Shown here: positions 8,183 through 16,531 of the stretch, piece after piece
How the letters are laid out: each line of letters begins with the position of its first letter
Position numbering within the stretch: the first letter of the stretch is position 1
Assembly (NCBI GenBank): GCA_030835135.1
Contig: JAUQWO010000057.1
Coordinates: 1-64,000 of the forward strand
From: Bacteroidota bacterium
GTDB lineage: Bacteria; Bacteroidota; Ignavibacteria; UBA10030; UBA6906
DNA length: 64,000 nucleotides
Reading direction: 5' to 3'
Notes under the pieces: model-generated
Told to the model about the DNA's origin: nothing
The model's database searches: none
What the model saw: the letters and a program-made list of their open reading frames with translations, nothing else
Made by a program: the position numbers and the translations under genes

Positions 8183-10510
8183 ATGACTAACCTCCTCCGT
8201 GCTTTCCTCGTGGCGGCAACCATCGCTGCTCTCTTCCCGCTCCCGGCCTCCTTCGGCAAGGAGCCCGACCGGAGCGGGCGGCTCACCGGTTCCGTCATCG
8301 CCTCCGCCACACGCCAGCCGGTCCCCGGCGCTGTCGTCACGCTCCCCGGCACGAAGCTCGGTGCGAGCACGGACACCGCCGGACATTTCACGATCGACGG
8401 GATCCCCGTGGGTACGTACACCGCGCGCGTCTCCTGCGTCGGCTTCCGTGCGGCAACAGCCACCGACCTCGTCATCAGCACCGGCCACCCGGTACAACTG
8501 TCCGTCGAGCTGGAGGAAGAGCCGATCGAACTCGCGGACGACGTCACCGTGACGGGCTCCCTCTTCACCCGTCCGCGCGAGATCGTGGTGAACCGCTACG
8601 CGATGTCGTACGAAGAGATCCGCCGCGCCCCGGGCGCCATCGGCGACATCAGCCGCGTGATGTCGGGCATGCCCGGCATCGTCCCCACCAGCGATCAGCG
8701 CAACGACCTCGTGGTGCGCGGCGGCAGTCCGGCGGAGAACCTCACGATCGTGGACAACGTCGAGATCCCCAACCTCAGCCACTTCGGCGCGCAGGGTGCC
8801 ACGGGCGGACCGATCAGCATGCTGAACACGGAGTTCGTGCGCGAGGCATCGTTCATCGCCGGCGGATTCCCGGCGATGTACAGCAACCGTCTCTCGTCCG
8901 TCCTCAACGTCGGGCTCCGCGAAGGGAACCGCGGGAGCCTCAGCGGTATGTTCGACCTCGGCTTCTCCGGCGCGGGACTCATCATGGAGGGCGGCATCGG
9001 CGCGCGCGGGTCGTGGATGATCGCCGCGCGGAGAAGTTATCTCGACCTTCTCGCCGGGAACTACGGACTCACCGCGATCCCGAAGTACAGCAACTATCAG
9101 GCGAAGGCTACCTACGACATCGCGGACGCGCACAAGCTGTGGTTCATCAGTCTCGGCGGCATCGATCAGATCGACTTCAGGTACGATCCGGCGGAAACGA
9201 AAGAGCCATCATCGCTCGCGGTGAACAGCGGCGGATGGCGCTCGATCTCCGGCATCAACTGGCAGTGGCTCTGGGGCAGCGCGGGGTACGGCACGCTGGG
9301 CATCGCGGACGCGCTCGAAGGGTACGATCAGGACGCACGCGATCACGACATGAACATGGCAGAGGTGTTCGCGAACCGTTCACGCGACCGCCAGACGACG
9401 GTGAAGTATGATGCCGTGTTGAATACGGGATCGTTCGGACAGCTCACGGCGGGTATCGCAGCGCGGTTCGTGGAGAGCAGGCTGTACGTCAGCCAGCCCT
9501 TCGGTATGCCGAACGTGTGGGACCCGGCCGACAAGCGGATCGACACGCTGCGCATCGACGACACGCATCGCCTCACCCAGCCTTCGGCCTATCTGCAATG
9601 GACCGTCACGCCGGTCGAGGCCCTCGCCATCACCGCCGGTATGCGCTACGACGACTTCGGGACGCAAGGCAACGCGCAGCGGTGGTCGCCGCGTCTCGGA
9701 CTCAAATACAACGTCTCCTCCACGGTGGAACTGCACGCAGCCGCGGGGATATACTATCAGAACGCACCCCTCGTCTTCGTCCTCTCCATCCCGTCCAACC
9801 GGTCGCTCGCACCCATCCGCGCGGACCACTACATGGCGGGTGTTGCCTTCTATCCTGCCGATGACCTGAAGTTCTCGGTCGAAGCGTACATCAAGAAGTA
9901 CACGGACTATCCGGTAAGCACCGAACATCCGGCCATCACGCTCGCGAACGCGGGTGACCAGTACACCATCGCGGGCTTCCTCTTCCCGCTTGCGAGCATG
10001 GGCACCGGCGAAACGCGCGGCATCGAGCTCTATCTGCAGAAGAAACTCACCGAACAGCTCTACGGACAGATCAGCTACTCGTACTCGCAGGCAAAGTACA
10101 CCGCGCTGGACGGCGTCAGCCGCGCGGGCTGTTTCGACGTGCCGCACCTCGTCTCCATCACCGGAGGCTACCGGTTGAACAGCTCCTGGGAGTTCTCCGC
10201 CCGCTTCACCTATGCCACCGGCCGCCCGTACACGCCCCTCAATGAGGCGGTATCGAAACGGTTCAACCGCACGGTCTACGACTTCACGCGCGCCAACGGC
10301 GTTCGCCGGCCCGACTACCACCGCCTGGACATCCGCATGGACTACCGCGCACACTTCGAAGGGTGGAACCTGGTGACGTACTTCGAAGTGCAGAACGTGT
10401 ACGCGCGGGAGAACCTCTTCATGACCGTCTGGAACGAGAAGACCCACGAGCTGATGAACGTGAATCAGATCGGGTTCTTCCCGGTGGGCGGAGTAAAGAT
10501 AGAGTTCTGA
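8183..10510 (+). CDS. TonB-dependent receptor with CarboxypepD-reg-like domain
   Basis: 775 residues. Signal peptide at 1-25, an N-terminal carboxypeptidase-regulatory-like beta domain (about 34-110: TGSVIASATRQPVPGAVV, FTIDGIPVGTYTARVSCVGF), then a plug with the motif RGGSPAENLTIVDN and a barrel finishing in a long amphipathic tail (VGGVKIEF). This is the Bacteroidota/Ignavibacteria form of TonB receptor, an outer-membrane importer energised by TonB-ExbBD. No SusD partner follows, so its substrate is more likely a siderophore, cofactor or peptide than a SusCD-type glycan. The nearby TetR regulator suggests induction by a small molecule. Confidence 0.9.
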   Translation: MTNLLRAFLVAATIAALFPLPASFGKEPDRSGRLTGSVIASATRQPVPGAVVTLPGTKLGASTDTAGHFTIDGIPVGTYTARVSCVGFRAATATDLVISTGHPVQLSVELEEEPIELADDVTVTGSLFTRPREIVVNRYAMSYEEIRRAPGAIGDISRVMSGMPGIVPTSDQRNDLVVRGGSPAENLTIVDNVEIPNLSHFGAQGATGGPISMLNTEFVREASFIAGGFPAMYSNRLSSVLNVGLREGNRGSLSGMFDLGFSGAGLIMEGGIGARGSWMIAARRSYLDLLAGNYGLTAIPKYSNYQAKATYDIADAHKLWFISLGGIDQIDFRYDPAETKEPSSLAVNSGGWRSISGINWQWLWGSAGYGTLGIADALEGYDQDARDHDMNMAEVFANRSRDRQTTVKYDAVLNTGSFGQLTAGIAARFVESRLYVSQPFGMPNVWDPADKRIDTLRIDDTHRLTQPSAYLQWTVTPVEALAITAGMRYDDFGTQGNAQRWSPRLGLKYNVSSTVELHAAAGIYYQNAPLVFVLSIPSNRSLAPIRADHYMAGVAFYPADDLKFSVEAYIKKYTDYPVSTEHPAITLANAGDQYTIAGFLFPLASMGTGETRGIELYLQKKLTEQLYGQISYSYSQAKYTALDGVSRAGCFDVPHLVSITGGYRLNSSWEFSARFTYATGRPYTPLNEAVSKRFNRTVYDFTRANGVRRPDYHRLDIRMDYRAHFEGWNLVTYFEVQNVYARENLFMTVWNEKTHELMNVNQIGFFPVGGVKIEF

Positions 10511-10560
10511 ACAAGAGAAGGACGAAGTTAAGCACCGGGAAATGCGGTGCCGGCGGAGCT

Positions 10561-10755
10561 GCAGGCACAAGTGCAGTTGCAGGGCAATTGTGCACTCGCA
10601 GGGTCAGAGGTGATTCGCGGCGGCAGGGCACAAGTGCAGTTGCAGGGCAACTGTGCACTGGCAGGGCCAGAGGTGATTTCCAGGTCGCAGGGCACGAGTG
10701 CTGTCGCGGGGCAACTGTGCACTGCCGGGGCCGAGGCGATTTCAGGACAACGGGC
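10561..10755. repeat. 63-64-bp tandem repeat, three diverged copies
   Basis: Copies start with CACAAGTGCAG at 10566 and 10629 and CACGAGTGCTG at 10693. Each has GTTGCAGGGCAA followed by CTGTGCACT(G/C)GCAGGG and AGGTGATT. The unit is not a multiple of three in both steps, and short frames through it are repetitive shadows. It fills the gap between the TonB receptor and the DUF3788 gene; the third copy is the most diverged. Confidence 0.75.
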
Positions 10756-10826
10756 GCGCAACAGTATTCACGATCGACAGTCCGCTCCGGGAACCCTGTC
10801 AGGCCATTGACCCGGAGCTCCCGTGA

Positions 10827-11249
10827 TCACTTCAGGGAAAGCTTCAGCGCCACGAGCGCCAGTCCGGCCCTGACATCCGCCTTCTTCGTGAACGGCACGG
10901 ATACGCCGATGAGCTTCCCATACCGTTTGCCGTGCGCAAACTGTTCCTTGCAATCGGCGGAGAGATCGCTCGATTCCACCGCGGAACGAGCCTTCTCCGT
11001 CAGGTACGCAGTGATGCGGAAGTATCGTGCATGTACACTCACCCAGACGACCGTTTGTTTCTTGTGCTGGATCTTCATCAGCCACGCTTTGCCATCGTTG
11101 TAGTACCGCCATTCGGTGGCAAGGCCGGGATGATCCGTTGCCAGTTGGGCAAACAATTGCTGCCACAACGGATACGTTCTCCCCAAGGTCTGCGCGATCA
11201 CTGTGTCCGTGGGCGTGATCTTCGGGTCGGTCAGCGCAAGTTCATCCAT
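10827..11249 (-). CDS. DUF3788 family protein
   Basis: 140 residues from the ATG at 11249 (MDELALTDPKITPTD), which has AGAGGAAG about nine bases upstream; the longer frame to 11330 would overlap the glycosyltransferase. The N-terminal LTDPKITPTD, the WRYYNDGKAWLMK segment and the VRAGLALVALKLSLK end match the DUF3788 family as I know it, small cytoplasmic proteins of unknown role related to DUF1801-type folds. It follows the membrane glycosyltransferase by 14 bp and may be cotranscribed, without functional meaning being obvious. Confidence 0.75.
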   Translation of the reverse strand: MDELALTDPKITPTDTVIAQTLGRTYPLWQQLFAQLATDHPGLATEWRYYNDGKAWLMKIQHKKQTVVWVSVHARYFRITAYLTEKARSAVESSDLSADCKEQFAHGKRYGKLIGVSVPFTKKADVRAGLALVALKLSLK

Positions 11250-11263
11250 TGCGATCGCTTCCT

Positions 11264-12799
11264 CTATCGTATACACCAGAGTCCGGGCCAGGCGTCCGCG
11301 AGCGGCGTGGCCGGTTGTCCCGCCAGCCACACCGGCGTCATGCTGTTCCCCGGATGCAGATATTCGTCCCGGAAGCGCATGCGGAGATGCACCTCTCCGA
11401 AGAGCGTACGGAGTCCGTCTTCACGCGCGCCCACCACGACAAGCCGTTCGCCCGTGAATCCCCCCGGCCCTCGGAACCAGTATTGCCTATCGCCTGAGAC
11501 CGCCGGTGGCAGCGCGAAATCCTTCCCGTAGAAGTCCAGTGACGCCGCCTGTTCAGCATTCTCGCAGAAGATCCCGTATCGTATCCGCTCATCCAGAGGC
11601 ATCGTGGAAAAGACGGCGTTGAGCACGCCGGCAAGTTCCTTCCGCCCGAACATCGTGCCGTAGTATCCCGGCAAACGGTCGGTGTATGCCGTGTCCCCCA
11701 TCGTCATACGGAACCCGATGATCTTTTCATACTCGATGAACATGCGCGGGGCGAGGACCGGCACACCCATGGGAAGAGTCGCTGCACCCGCCAGCACGAG
11801 CATGGAGACCGTCGTCACACGCATCCACGTCTTCGCGATCACCTTCTCAACGATCGCACCGCCGGCAGCGAAGAGTCCGACCACGGCCGGCACGAGGTAG
11901 TGGGGTTCCATGCCGGTGACGATCATGAGAGAGGCGGTGACGACGTACATCCACGCAAGAGCTTTCCATGGCCGGAACCGGGCTGCGAACGCGAGTGCGC
12001 CGAGTGCCGGCAGCCAGATCACAATGCTCACCGGATGCAGAAGCCGCACCTGTTCGATCAGGAAGTTCGTGACGTTCATGCCTGATGCCCGGCGGCTAAA
12101 CATGACCTGGAACCACTCCACCGTCGGCCACCCATGCGCCGATTGCCAGACGGCCCACGGGATCATCACGACGAGTGCGGTGACCATCCCGACCCACGGC
12201 CAGACCGTCATGACCTGCTTGCGCAGCGGCGTTGCGAGGACAGCGATGACCGCGGCGGCAATGAAGAAGGCCATGCTGAAGCTGGACAGGAATCCCAACC
12301 CGCTGACGAGTCCGAGCAGGACCCACCAGAGTGGCCTCCCCTCCTGGAGCAGGCGGATCACGACGTACGTACCGACGGTCCATCCCAGGATGGCGAACCC
12401 GAACGGCGTGGCAACGTGTCCGGCCATGAGAAGCGCCGGGGCAATGAGCGCACAGCAGGCGGCAACGAGTTGCCCGAAGGCACCCGCCCCCATGCGGTGC
12501 GCGATGAGTCCGGTGCAGTACACGGTGACGGCGGTGATCACGGCGGATATGAAGCGCAGGGCAAGCATCGCATCGCCACCGATCATCCGTTGAAGGGCAA
12601 GGAGGAGGACCGGCACCGGCCCGAGATCCACATACCCCGCAGCCGGGGTGGTGCTGCAGGCGATCGCGTAGAGCTCGTCGCCGCCCAGTCCGTAGCCCGT
12701 GGCATACGCGAGATGGAGGACGAGTTGAACGGCGGCCGGGAGAAGAAGTGCCAGCGTCGCACGGGATATCTGCGGTGAATGCATGCCACTCATCGCCAT
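11264..12799 (-). CDS. GT39/ArnT-like integral membrane glycosyltransferase
   Basis: 511 residues with about ten to twelve membrane segments. The first luminal loop has GGDELYAI, the position of the catalytic acidic residue (usually DE or DD) in GT39/GT83 (PMT/ArnT-like, PF13231) enzymes, which use polyprenyl-phosphate sugars on the periplasmic face. Later segments (ATPFGFAILGWTVGTYVVI, GLVSGLGFLSSFSMAFF, MEPHYLVPAVVG) keep the family pattern, and a non-membrane C-terminal domain of about 130 residues follows. Ribosome site AAAGGA precedes the ATG. The acceptor cannot be told from context. Confidence 0.85.
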   Translation of the reverse strand: MAMSGMHSPQISRATLALLLPAAVQLVLHLAYATGYGLGGDELYAIACSTTPAAGYVDLGPVPVLLLALQRMIGGDAMLALRFISAVITAVTVYCTGLIAHRMGAGAFGQLVAACCALIAPALLMAGHVATPFGFAILGWTVGTYVVIRLLQEGRPLWWVLLGLVSGLGFLSSFSMAFFIAAAVIAVLATPLRKQVMTVWPWVGMVTALVVMIPWAVWQSAHGWPTVEWFQVMFSRRASGMNVTNFLIEQVRLLHPVSIVIWLPALGALAFAARFRPWKALAWMYVVTASLMIVTGMEPHYLVPAVVGLFAAGGAIVEKVIAKTWMRVTTVSMLVLAGAATLPMGVPVLAPRMFIEYEKIIGFRMTMGDTAYTDRLPGYYGTMFGRKELAGVLNAVFSTMPLDERIRYGIFCENAEQAASLDFYGKDFALPPAVSGDRQYWFRGPGGFTGERLVVVGAREDGLRTLFGEVHLRMRFRDEYLHPGNSMTPVWLAGQPATPLADAWPGLWCIR

Positions 12800-12988
12800 C
12801 GATCCTTTCCCTGCGCCGGGTGACCGCGGTGTGGACGGTGAAGAACACGATCGACGCCTGACGCCATACCGGTGCCGGTGACATTCGCTGGCGGACCGGG
12901 AGGATCGTGCATGATCATGATGGCACCGATCCCACCGGTAGGGGCGAAGAGTGCCATGGTACCGAAGGCAGGGAGCCGGGCGGGAGGG

Positions 12989-13867
12989 CTAGACACCGGG
13001 GTTCATATCCCGGATGGCACGTGCGACGTCATCCGGACGTTCTTCGGTGACGAAGTGGCCGGTGTCCTCGAGTCGCATCACGGTTGCGCGGGGGAATGCT
13101 TCGAGCCAGCGCTTGAGTTCCCGTTCGCGGAAGGCGACATCTTTCATGCCCCAGGCGAGGGTCACCCGCGCGTGCTGCAGCATGCCCATACGGTTCCAGA
13201 GCGTCGCCAGCCAGTCCGAGGAACCGATGATCTCTTTCGGGAATGTCCAGCACCCAATGCGGTCTTCCGGGACCGCGAGCGGTTGGAGATAGTGCTCATG
13301 GATCTCCCGAGTGAGACGCGACCTCTCGCCGAACGCTGCCTTCACGATGTCGCGCGCGAAGAAGTTCCGTTTGCGGATGAGTGCGCGACCGATGGGGCCG
13401 CCGGTGAACTTGCTGAAGCCCTGGTAGTACCAGTCGTTCTTCACCGACCATGCCCAGGTATTGGTGATCACGAGGGCGTTGATGCGGTCGGGATGACGCA
13501 GCGCGAACGACAGCCCGATCGGTCCGCCCCAATCGCCCACCACAAGCGTGATATTGGTCAGGTCGAGGCCGAGGAGGAGGTCTTCGAGATTCTTCGCGTG
13601 GTCTGCGGGGAGATACGACCACGACCGCGGCTTGTCCGAGAGTCCGAACCCGAGGTGGTCCGGTGCGATGCAGCGGAAGATGCCGGAAATCGGGGTGATC
13701 ACGCGCCGGTAGAGAAAGGACCATGCGGGGTTGCCGTGCACGAACACCACGGGGCGCCCTTTCCCTTCATCCACGTAGTGGATGCGTCCCGCCGCGGTCT
13801 GGAACCAGTGTGGGGCGAAGGGGTACATGGTTCGATCGAGCCAGGCAGGAGCCGGGGTCTCAGGCAT
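12989..13867 (-). CDS. Haloalkane dehalogenase-like alpha/beta hydrolase
   Basis: 292 residues with the alpha/beta-hydrolase fold. HGNPAWSF at 44-51 forms the oxyanion region, the nucleophile elbow is GDWGGP with Asp112 followed by Trp113 (Asp nucleophile plus halide-stabilising Trp, as in haloalkane dehalogenases), an acid is likely Asp243 (WGMKDVAF) and the base is His271 (DTGHFVTEE). Residues 135-210 form the cap. An Asp nucleophile rather than Ser points to dehalogenase or epoxide-hydrolase chemistry; DWGG favours dehalogenase. GAGGAG sits nine bases upstream of the ATG. Confidence 0.85.
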   Translation of the reverse strand: MPETPAPAWLDRTMYPFAPHWFQTAAGRIHYVDEGKGRPVVFVHGNPAWSFLYRRVITPISGIFRCIAPDHLGFGLSDKPRSWSYLPADHAKNLEDLLLGLDLTNITLVVGDWGGPIGLSFALRHPDRINALVITNTWAWSVKNDWYYQGFSKFTGGPIGRALIRKRNFFARDIVKAAFGERSRLTREIHEHYLQPLAVPEDRIGCWTFPKEIIGSSDWLATLWNRMGMLQHARVTLAWGMKDVAFRERELKRWLEAFPRATVMRLEDTGHFVTEERPDDVARAIRDMNPGV

Positions 13868-13915
13868 CGGGAATTCTCCTCGGGATCGGGAACGGTCACC
13901 TGCTCAGTATAGAGA

Positions 13916-13945
13916 GAAGGCCGTCCGGAGTCAAGGACGGCCTTC
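13916..13945 (-). terminator. Hairpin terminator after the 66-residue membrane protein gene
   Basis: Perfect 11-bp stem GAAGGCCGTCC / GGACGGCCTTC around an 8-base loop, starting seven bases beyond the stop at 13952. On the minus strand it is followed by TCTCTATACTG, a weak T-rich tail. Confidence 0.7.
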
Positions 13946-13951
13946 AGTGGG

Positions 13952-14152
13952 TCACGCCTTTTTCTTGTTCTCCAGTGCGCGGAGGAGGGGAAATGATATG
14001 CCGAAGATGATCGCAAACCGGATCGCCGAACCCCACTCCACGGAACCGGTGCCGTGCACCATCATATCATAGAGCCAGGTGACGCCAAGGCTCACCAACA
14101 GAACGATCAAGCCTGTGATGAAAAAGCCGGTCGCGAACTCTTTGATCTGCAT
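13952..14152 (-). CDS. Small two-helix membrane protein
   Basis: 66 residues: two hydrophobic helices (about 10-28 and 43-60) separated by a short charged loop (MVHGTGSVEWG), with a basic ENKKKA C-terminus. It has a good terminator right after it and lies alone between two leftward genes. I do not recognise the family. Confidence 0.7.
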   Translation of the reverse strand: MQIKEFATGFFITGLIVLLVSLGVTWLYDMMVHGTGSVEWGSAIRFAIIFGISFPLLRALENKKKA

Positions 14153-14488
14153 CGATGTGAACTCCCGAACGTGAGTTGCCTGAGCATTTTCGCCATCTCA
14201 ACCCATCCGCGCGGATATGAATACGCGAAGGGGTGGGGAATGTTGCCCCGAAATCGAGGAGAAATCGCCATTCAGAAGCGGTGAAAAGGAACCGTCGCGA
14301 CTGAAGGAATGCCGCATGATCTCGACATTCACCGGACCGCCCGTTCGCTTCCGAGAACCCCGGAGAGCATCGCCACCCTTTGCTCTGCAAATGCGTATGG
14401 CATCGCTCTTCGAAGTCGCCCGTGACGTGAGATCACGGTCCGTGATCTCACGTCATAGCCCCCTGACGGGAGATGAGTATCCCGCTGC
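14153..14488. other. Intergenic region with a 33-bp inverted repeat
   Basis: No gene seen in 336 bp. The notable element is a perfect 16-bp inverted repeat with a single central base: left arm 14423-14438 (TGACGTGAGATCACGG), right arm 14440-14455. It lies 34 bp past the stop of the leftward phosphoesterase gene, so it can act as a transcription-ending hairpin, though no U-run follows. Confidence 0.6.
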
Positions 14489-15241
14489 TCACCTTTCCCC
14501 CGAATCGACGTATCCCGTCTCCAGCGCCGCGGCCCACTCCGGCCGGCCGTTCTTGCGGGCCTGCCTTGCCGCCGCGTGGTGATCATACGGCAGCGCAACA
14601 TGGTCGACGGAACACGCATCGCCATCGATCGTGACGATCGCATACCGCGCATGCGGAGAACCGCACTCCACGACATGCGGATGACTGCCATCGTCTCTGT
14701 ACGCCTGCAGACCGACGCTGCCGGGATTGACGATGACCATGCCGTTCGCGGCATGCACCACACGTGGCGTGTGCGAGTGTCCGCACAGGATCACCCTTGC
14801 CTCCATGTCATGCACGCGTGCTGTCAGCTCTCCGGGTGTTGCGCGTCGGAGCCGGCCGTGCTCGACCGTATCGGCAAGATACGCCATGTCGTCCGATGGG
14901 GTGCCATGACACAGCAGGATGCCATGCGACCACGCCATTGCCGGCGACAATCCCTTCAGCCACTGAAGATGACGTGGTTCGAGAAGCTTGTGCGCATAGG
15001 CATCGGAGGGACCCATGGATCCCGGATCGTCGTGTGTAAGCGAACGGTCGTGGTTGCCTCCGATGTGTACCCACGACAACGTCATGAGCAGGTCCACGGT
15101 CTCGCGCGGCCAGAGCGGCCCCGACGCATGATCGCCGAGGTTCACAATGCTCGTGATCCCGCGGCGCGCGATGTCCGCGGTCACCTGCTCGAGCGCATGG
15201 ATGTTCCCGTGGATGTCCGAAACAACTGCGAACCTGATCAT
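14489..15241 (-). CDS. YfcE/MJ0936-type metallophosphoesterase
   Basis: 250 residues of the calcineurin-like phosphoesterase superfamily. All metal ligands are visible: DIHGN at 9-13, NLGDH at 34-38, GGNHD at 61-65, an intermediate His (CHG at about 111), and GHSHTP near 154-159, then NPGSVGLQ, which is the typical end of the YfcE-like domain. Such proteins are cytoplasmic phosphodiesterases of broad specificity. GGGAG lies eight bases before the ATG. Confidence 0.9.
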   Translation of the reverse strand: MIRFAVVSDIHGNIHALEQVTADIARRGITSIVNLGDHASGPLWPRETVDLLMTLSWVHIGGNHDRSLTHDDPGSMGPSDAYAHKLLEPRHLQWLKGLSPAMAWSHGILLCHGTPSDDMAYLADTVEHGRLRRATPGELTARVHDMEARVILCGHSHTPRVVHAANGMVIVNPGSVGLQAYRDDGSHPHVVECGSPHARYAIVTIDGDACSVDHVALPYDHHAAARQARKNGRPEWAAALETGYVDSGER

Positions 15242-15268
15242 GATGTCACTCCCTTGATCGCGACGGGA

Positions 15269-16315
15269 TCACTTCGTTCGCCCGTTCACCGGCGGGCACA
15301 CATAGAAGTACGGCGCCTTCATCGTTGCCATCCCCACCTGCGATCTCCCTCCCTGCAGGTAGCTGCCATACGGCACGGTCCGCGACGTGCCACCGCCGTA
15401 CCCTTCGTACCACATGTAGTAAACGCCGTTCATCTTCTCGACCGTCGTGAACCAGATCGCGCCTTCATCCCATGTACCTTCCTCGCCCCTGCCGAACACC
15501 GGGTTGCCCGGGTACTTGGTCCAGTGCACCAGGTCGGTGGATGTGGCAAGGCCGGCATGATACGGATAGTCTTTGTTCCGGTCGGAACCGCAGTACATCA
15601 TATAATAGAGCGGGCCTTCCTTGAAGATACGCGGGGTCTCCACCGTGAACGAGTCCCACATGCCCTCGCGTCCCACCGGCACCACCGGCTCCGCCTGCGG
15701 TTCGCCAAAGTGGTACCCATCGCGCGATATCGCATAGTGAAGCTGGAACCCCTGCTTGCCCGGAACGGCCTTCCAGAAATACAGATAGAAGATGTCGTCC
15801 TTCACCACCACCTCCGGTGCCCCGCCCATCACCACCGGGTTGCCTTCGTACTTTGTGAAATGCCTCCCATCGGTGGAGATCGCCAGACAGACGCTCCGGT
15901 CCGCTCGCGGACTGGATGCTGTATAATAGAGATAGACCGTCCCGTTGTGAAGAACGGTTGCGGGATCGAGTGCGTGGTTCTCATCCCACGACCCCGGACC
16001 CCCGACGTCGATGATGGGTGTCGGATGGATGTCCCAGGTATGGCCGTCGAACCTGGTGAGCGGGATGGTGGCAAACCCGATGCGATCGTGCCCACCCTGC
16101 TGTCCGCGGAAATACATGAAGCAGGTATCGCCCCGCACCAGCAGATCGGGGTTGGCACATTGCACATCGCGCCAGGTCCCCGGCGTGGCCGCGAAGACCG
16201 GATTGCCTGGATGGCGCACCCAGGTGAACGCAGCGCTGTCACGAGGAGCTGCAGTTGCCGCCGATGACGCGAGGAGCGCCATCATCAGGAAAAGGGACCT
16301 TGGAATGACATGCAT
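15269..16315 (-). CDS. Secreted five-bladed beta-propeller, GH43/GH130-like
   Basis: 348 residues with a signal peptide (core SLFLMMALLASSAATAA). The mature part repeats the blade signature of GH43/GH62/GH130 propellers: HPGNPVF, MYFRGQQGGHDRIGFA, YLYYTASS, YEGNPVV, YYMMYCGSD, KYPGNPVF and YYMWYEGYGG. This places it among periplasmic or extracellular glycosidases or glycoside phosphorylases; catalytic residues cannot be assigned with confidence from sequence alone. No sugar-transport genes flank it. It has its own promoter (16348-16376). Confidence 0.75.
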   Translation of the reverse strand: MHVIPRSLFLMMALLASSAATAAPRDSAAFTWVRHPGNPVFAATPGTWRDVQCANPDLLVRGDTCFMYFRGQQGGHDRIGFATIPLTRFDGHTWDIHPTPIIDVGGPGSWDENHALDPATVLHNGTVYLYYTASSPRADRSVCLAISTDGRHFTKYEGNPVVMGGAPEVVVKDDIFYLYFWKAVPGKQGFQLHYAISRDGYHFGEPQAEPVVPVGREGMWDSFTVETPRIFKEGPLYYMMYCGSDRNKDYPYHAGLATSTDLVHWTKYPGNPVFGRGEEGTWDEGAIWFTTVEKMNGVYYMWYEGYGGGTSRTVPYGSYLQGGRSQVGMATMKAPYFYVCPPVNGRTK

Positions 16316-16347
16316 GGCAGTGCTCGGATGGATACTGGGACACTACA

Positions 16348-16376
16348 AACATAGAGAGATGGGAGGCCGTTGTCAA
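16348..16376 (-). promoter_or_regulatory. Sigma70-type promoter for the GH43/GH130-like gene
   Basis: On the minus strand: TTGACA (16371-16376), exactly 17 bp, TATGTT (16348-16353). The predicted start is about 25 bases before the ATG at 16315. Confidence 0.75.
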
Positions 16377-16456
16377 GGATGTCCGGCACGTCGCGGATCA
16401 CATTCGCAACAACGCGCACACGCGGCCGTAGCAGAAAGAAGAAGGACTGCTCATTG

Positions 16457-16493
16457 ACGAAGGCCCGAGGCATCTGCATCCCCGGGCCTTCGT
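16457..16493 (+). terminator. Orphan hairpin, terminator-like
   Basis: Perfect 11-bp stem ACGAAGGCCCG (16457-16467) / CGGGCCTTCGT (16483-16493) with a 15-base loop, followed by GTGCTTG. It lies between a leftward promoter and the rightward CPBP gene, with no intact gene reading into it, so it may be the leftover end of a lost gene or an attenuator in the CPBP leader. Confidence 0.5.
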
Positions 16494-16531
16494 GTGCTTG
16501 AAACCATCACTCACACTACCATCGTGCCGCC

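Noticed and set aside
10363-11103. Repeat-containing 246-residue frame
   Set aside because: It runs from within the TonB receptor gene through the non-coding 63-bp repeats; the repeat steps are not all multiples of three.
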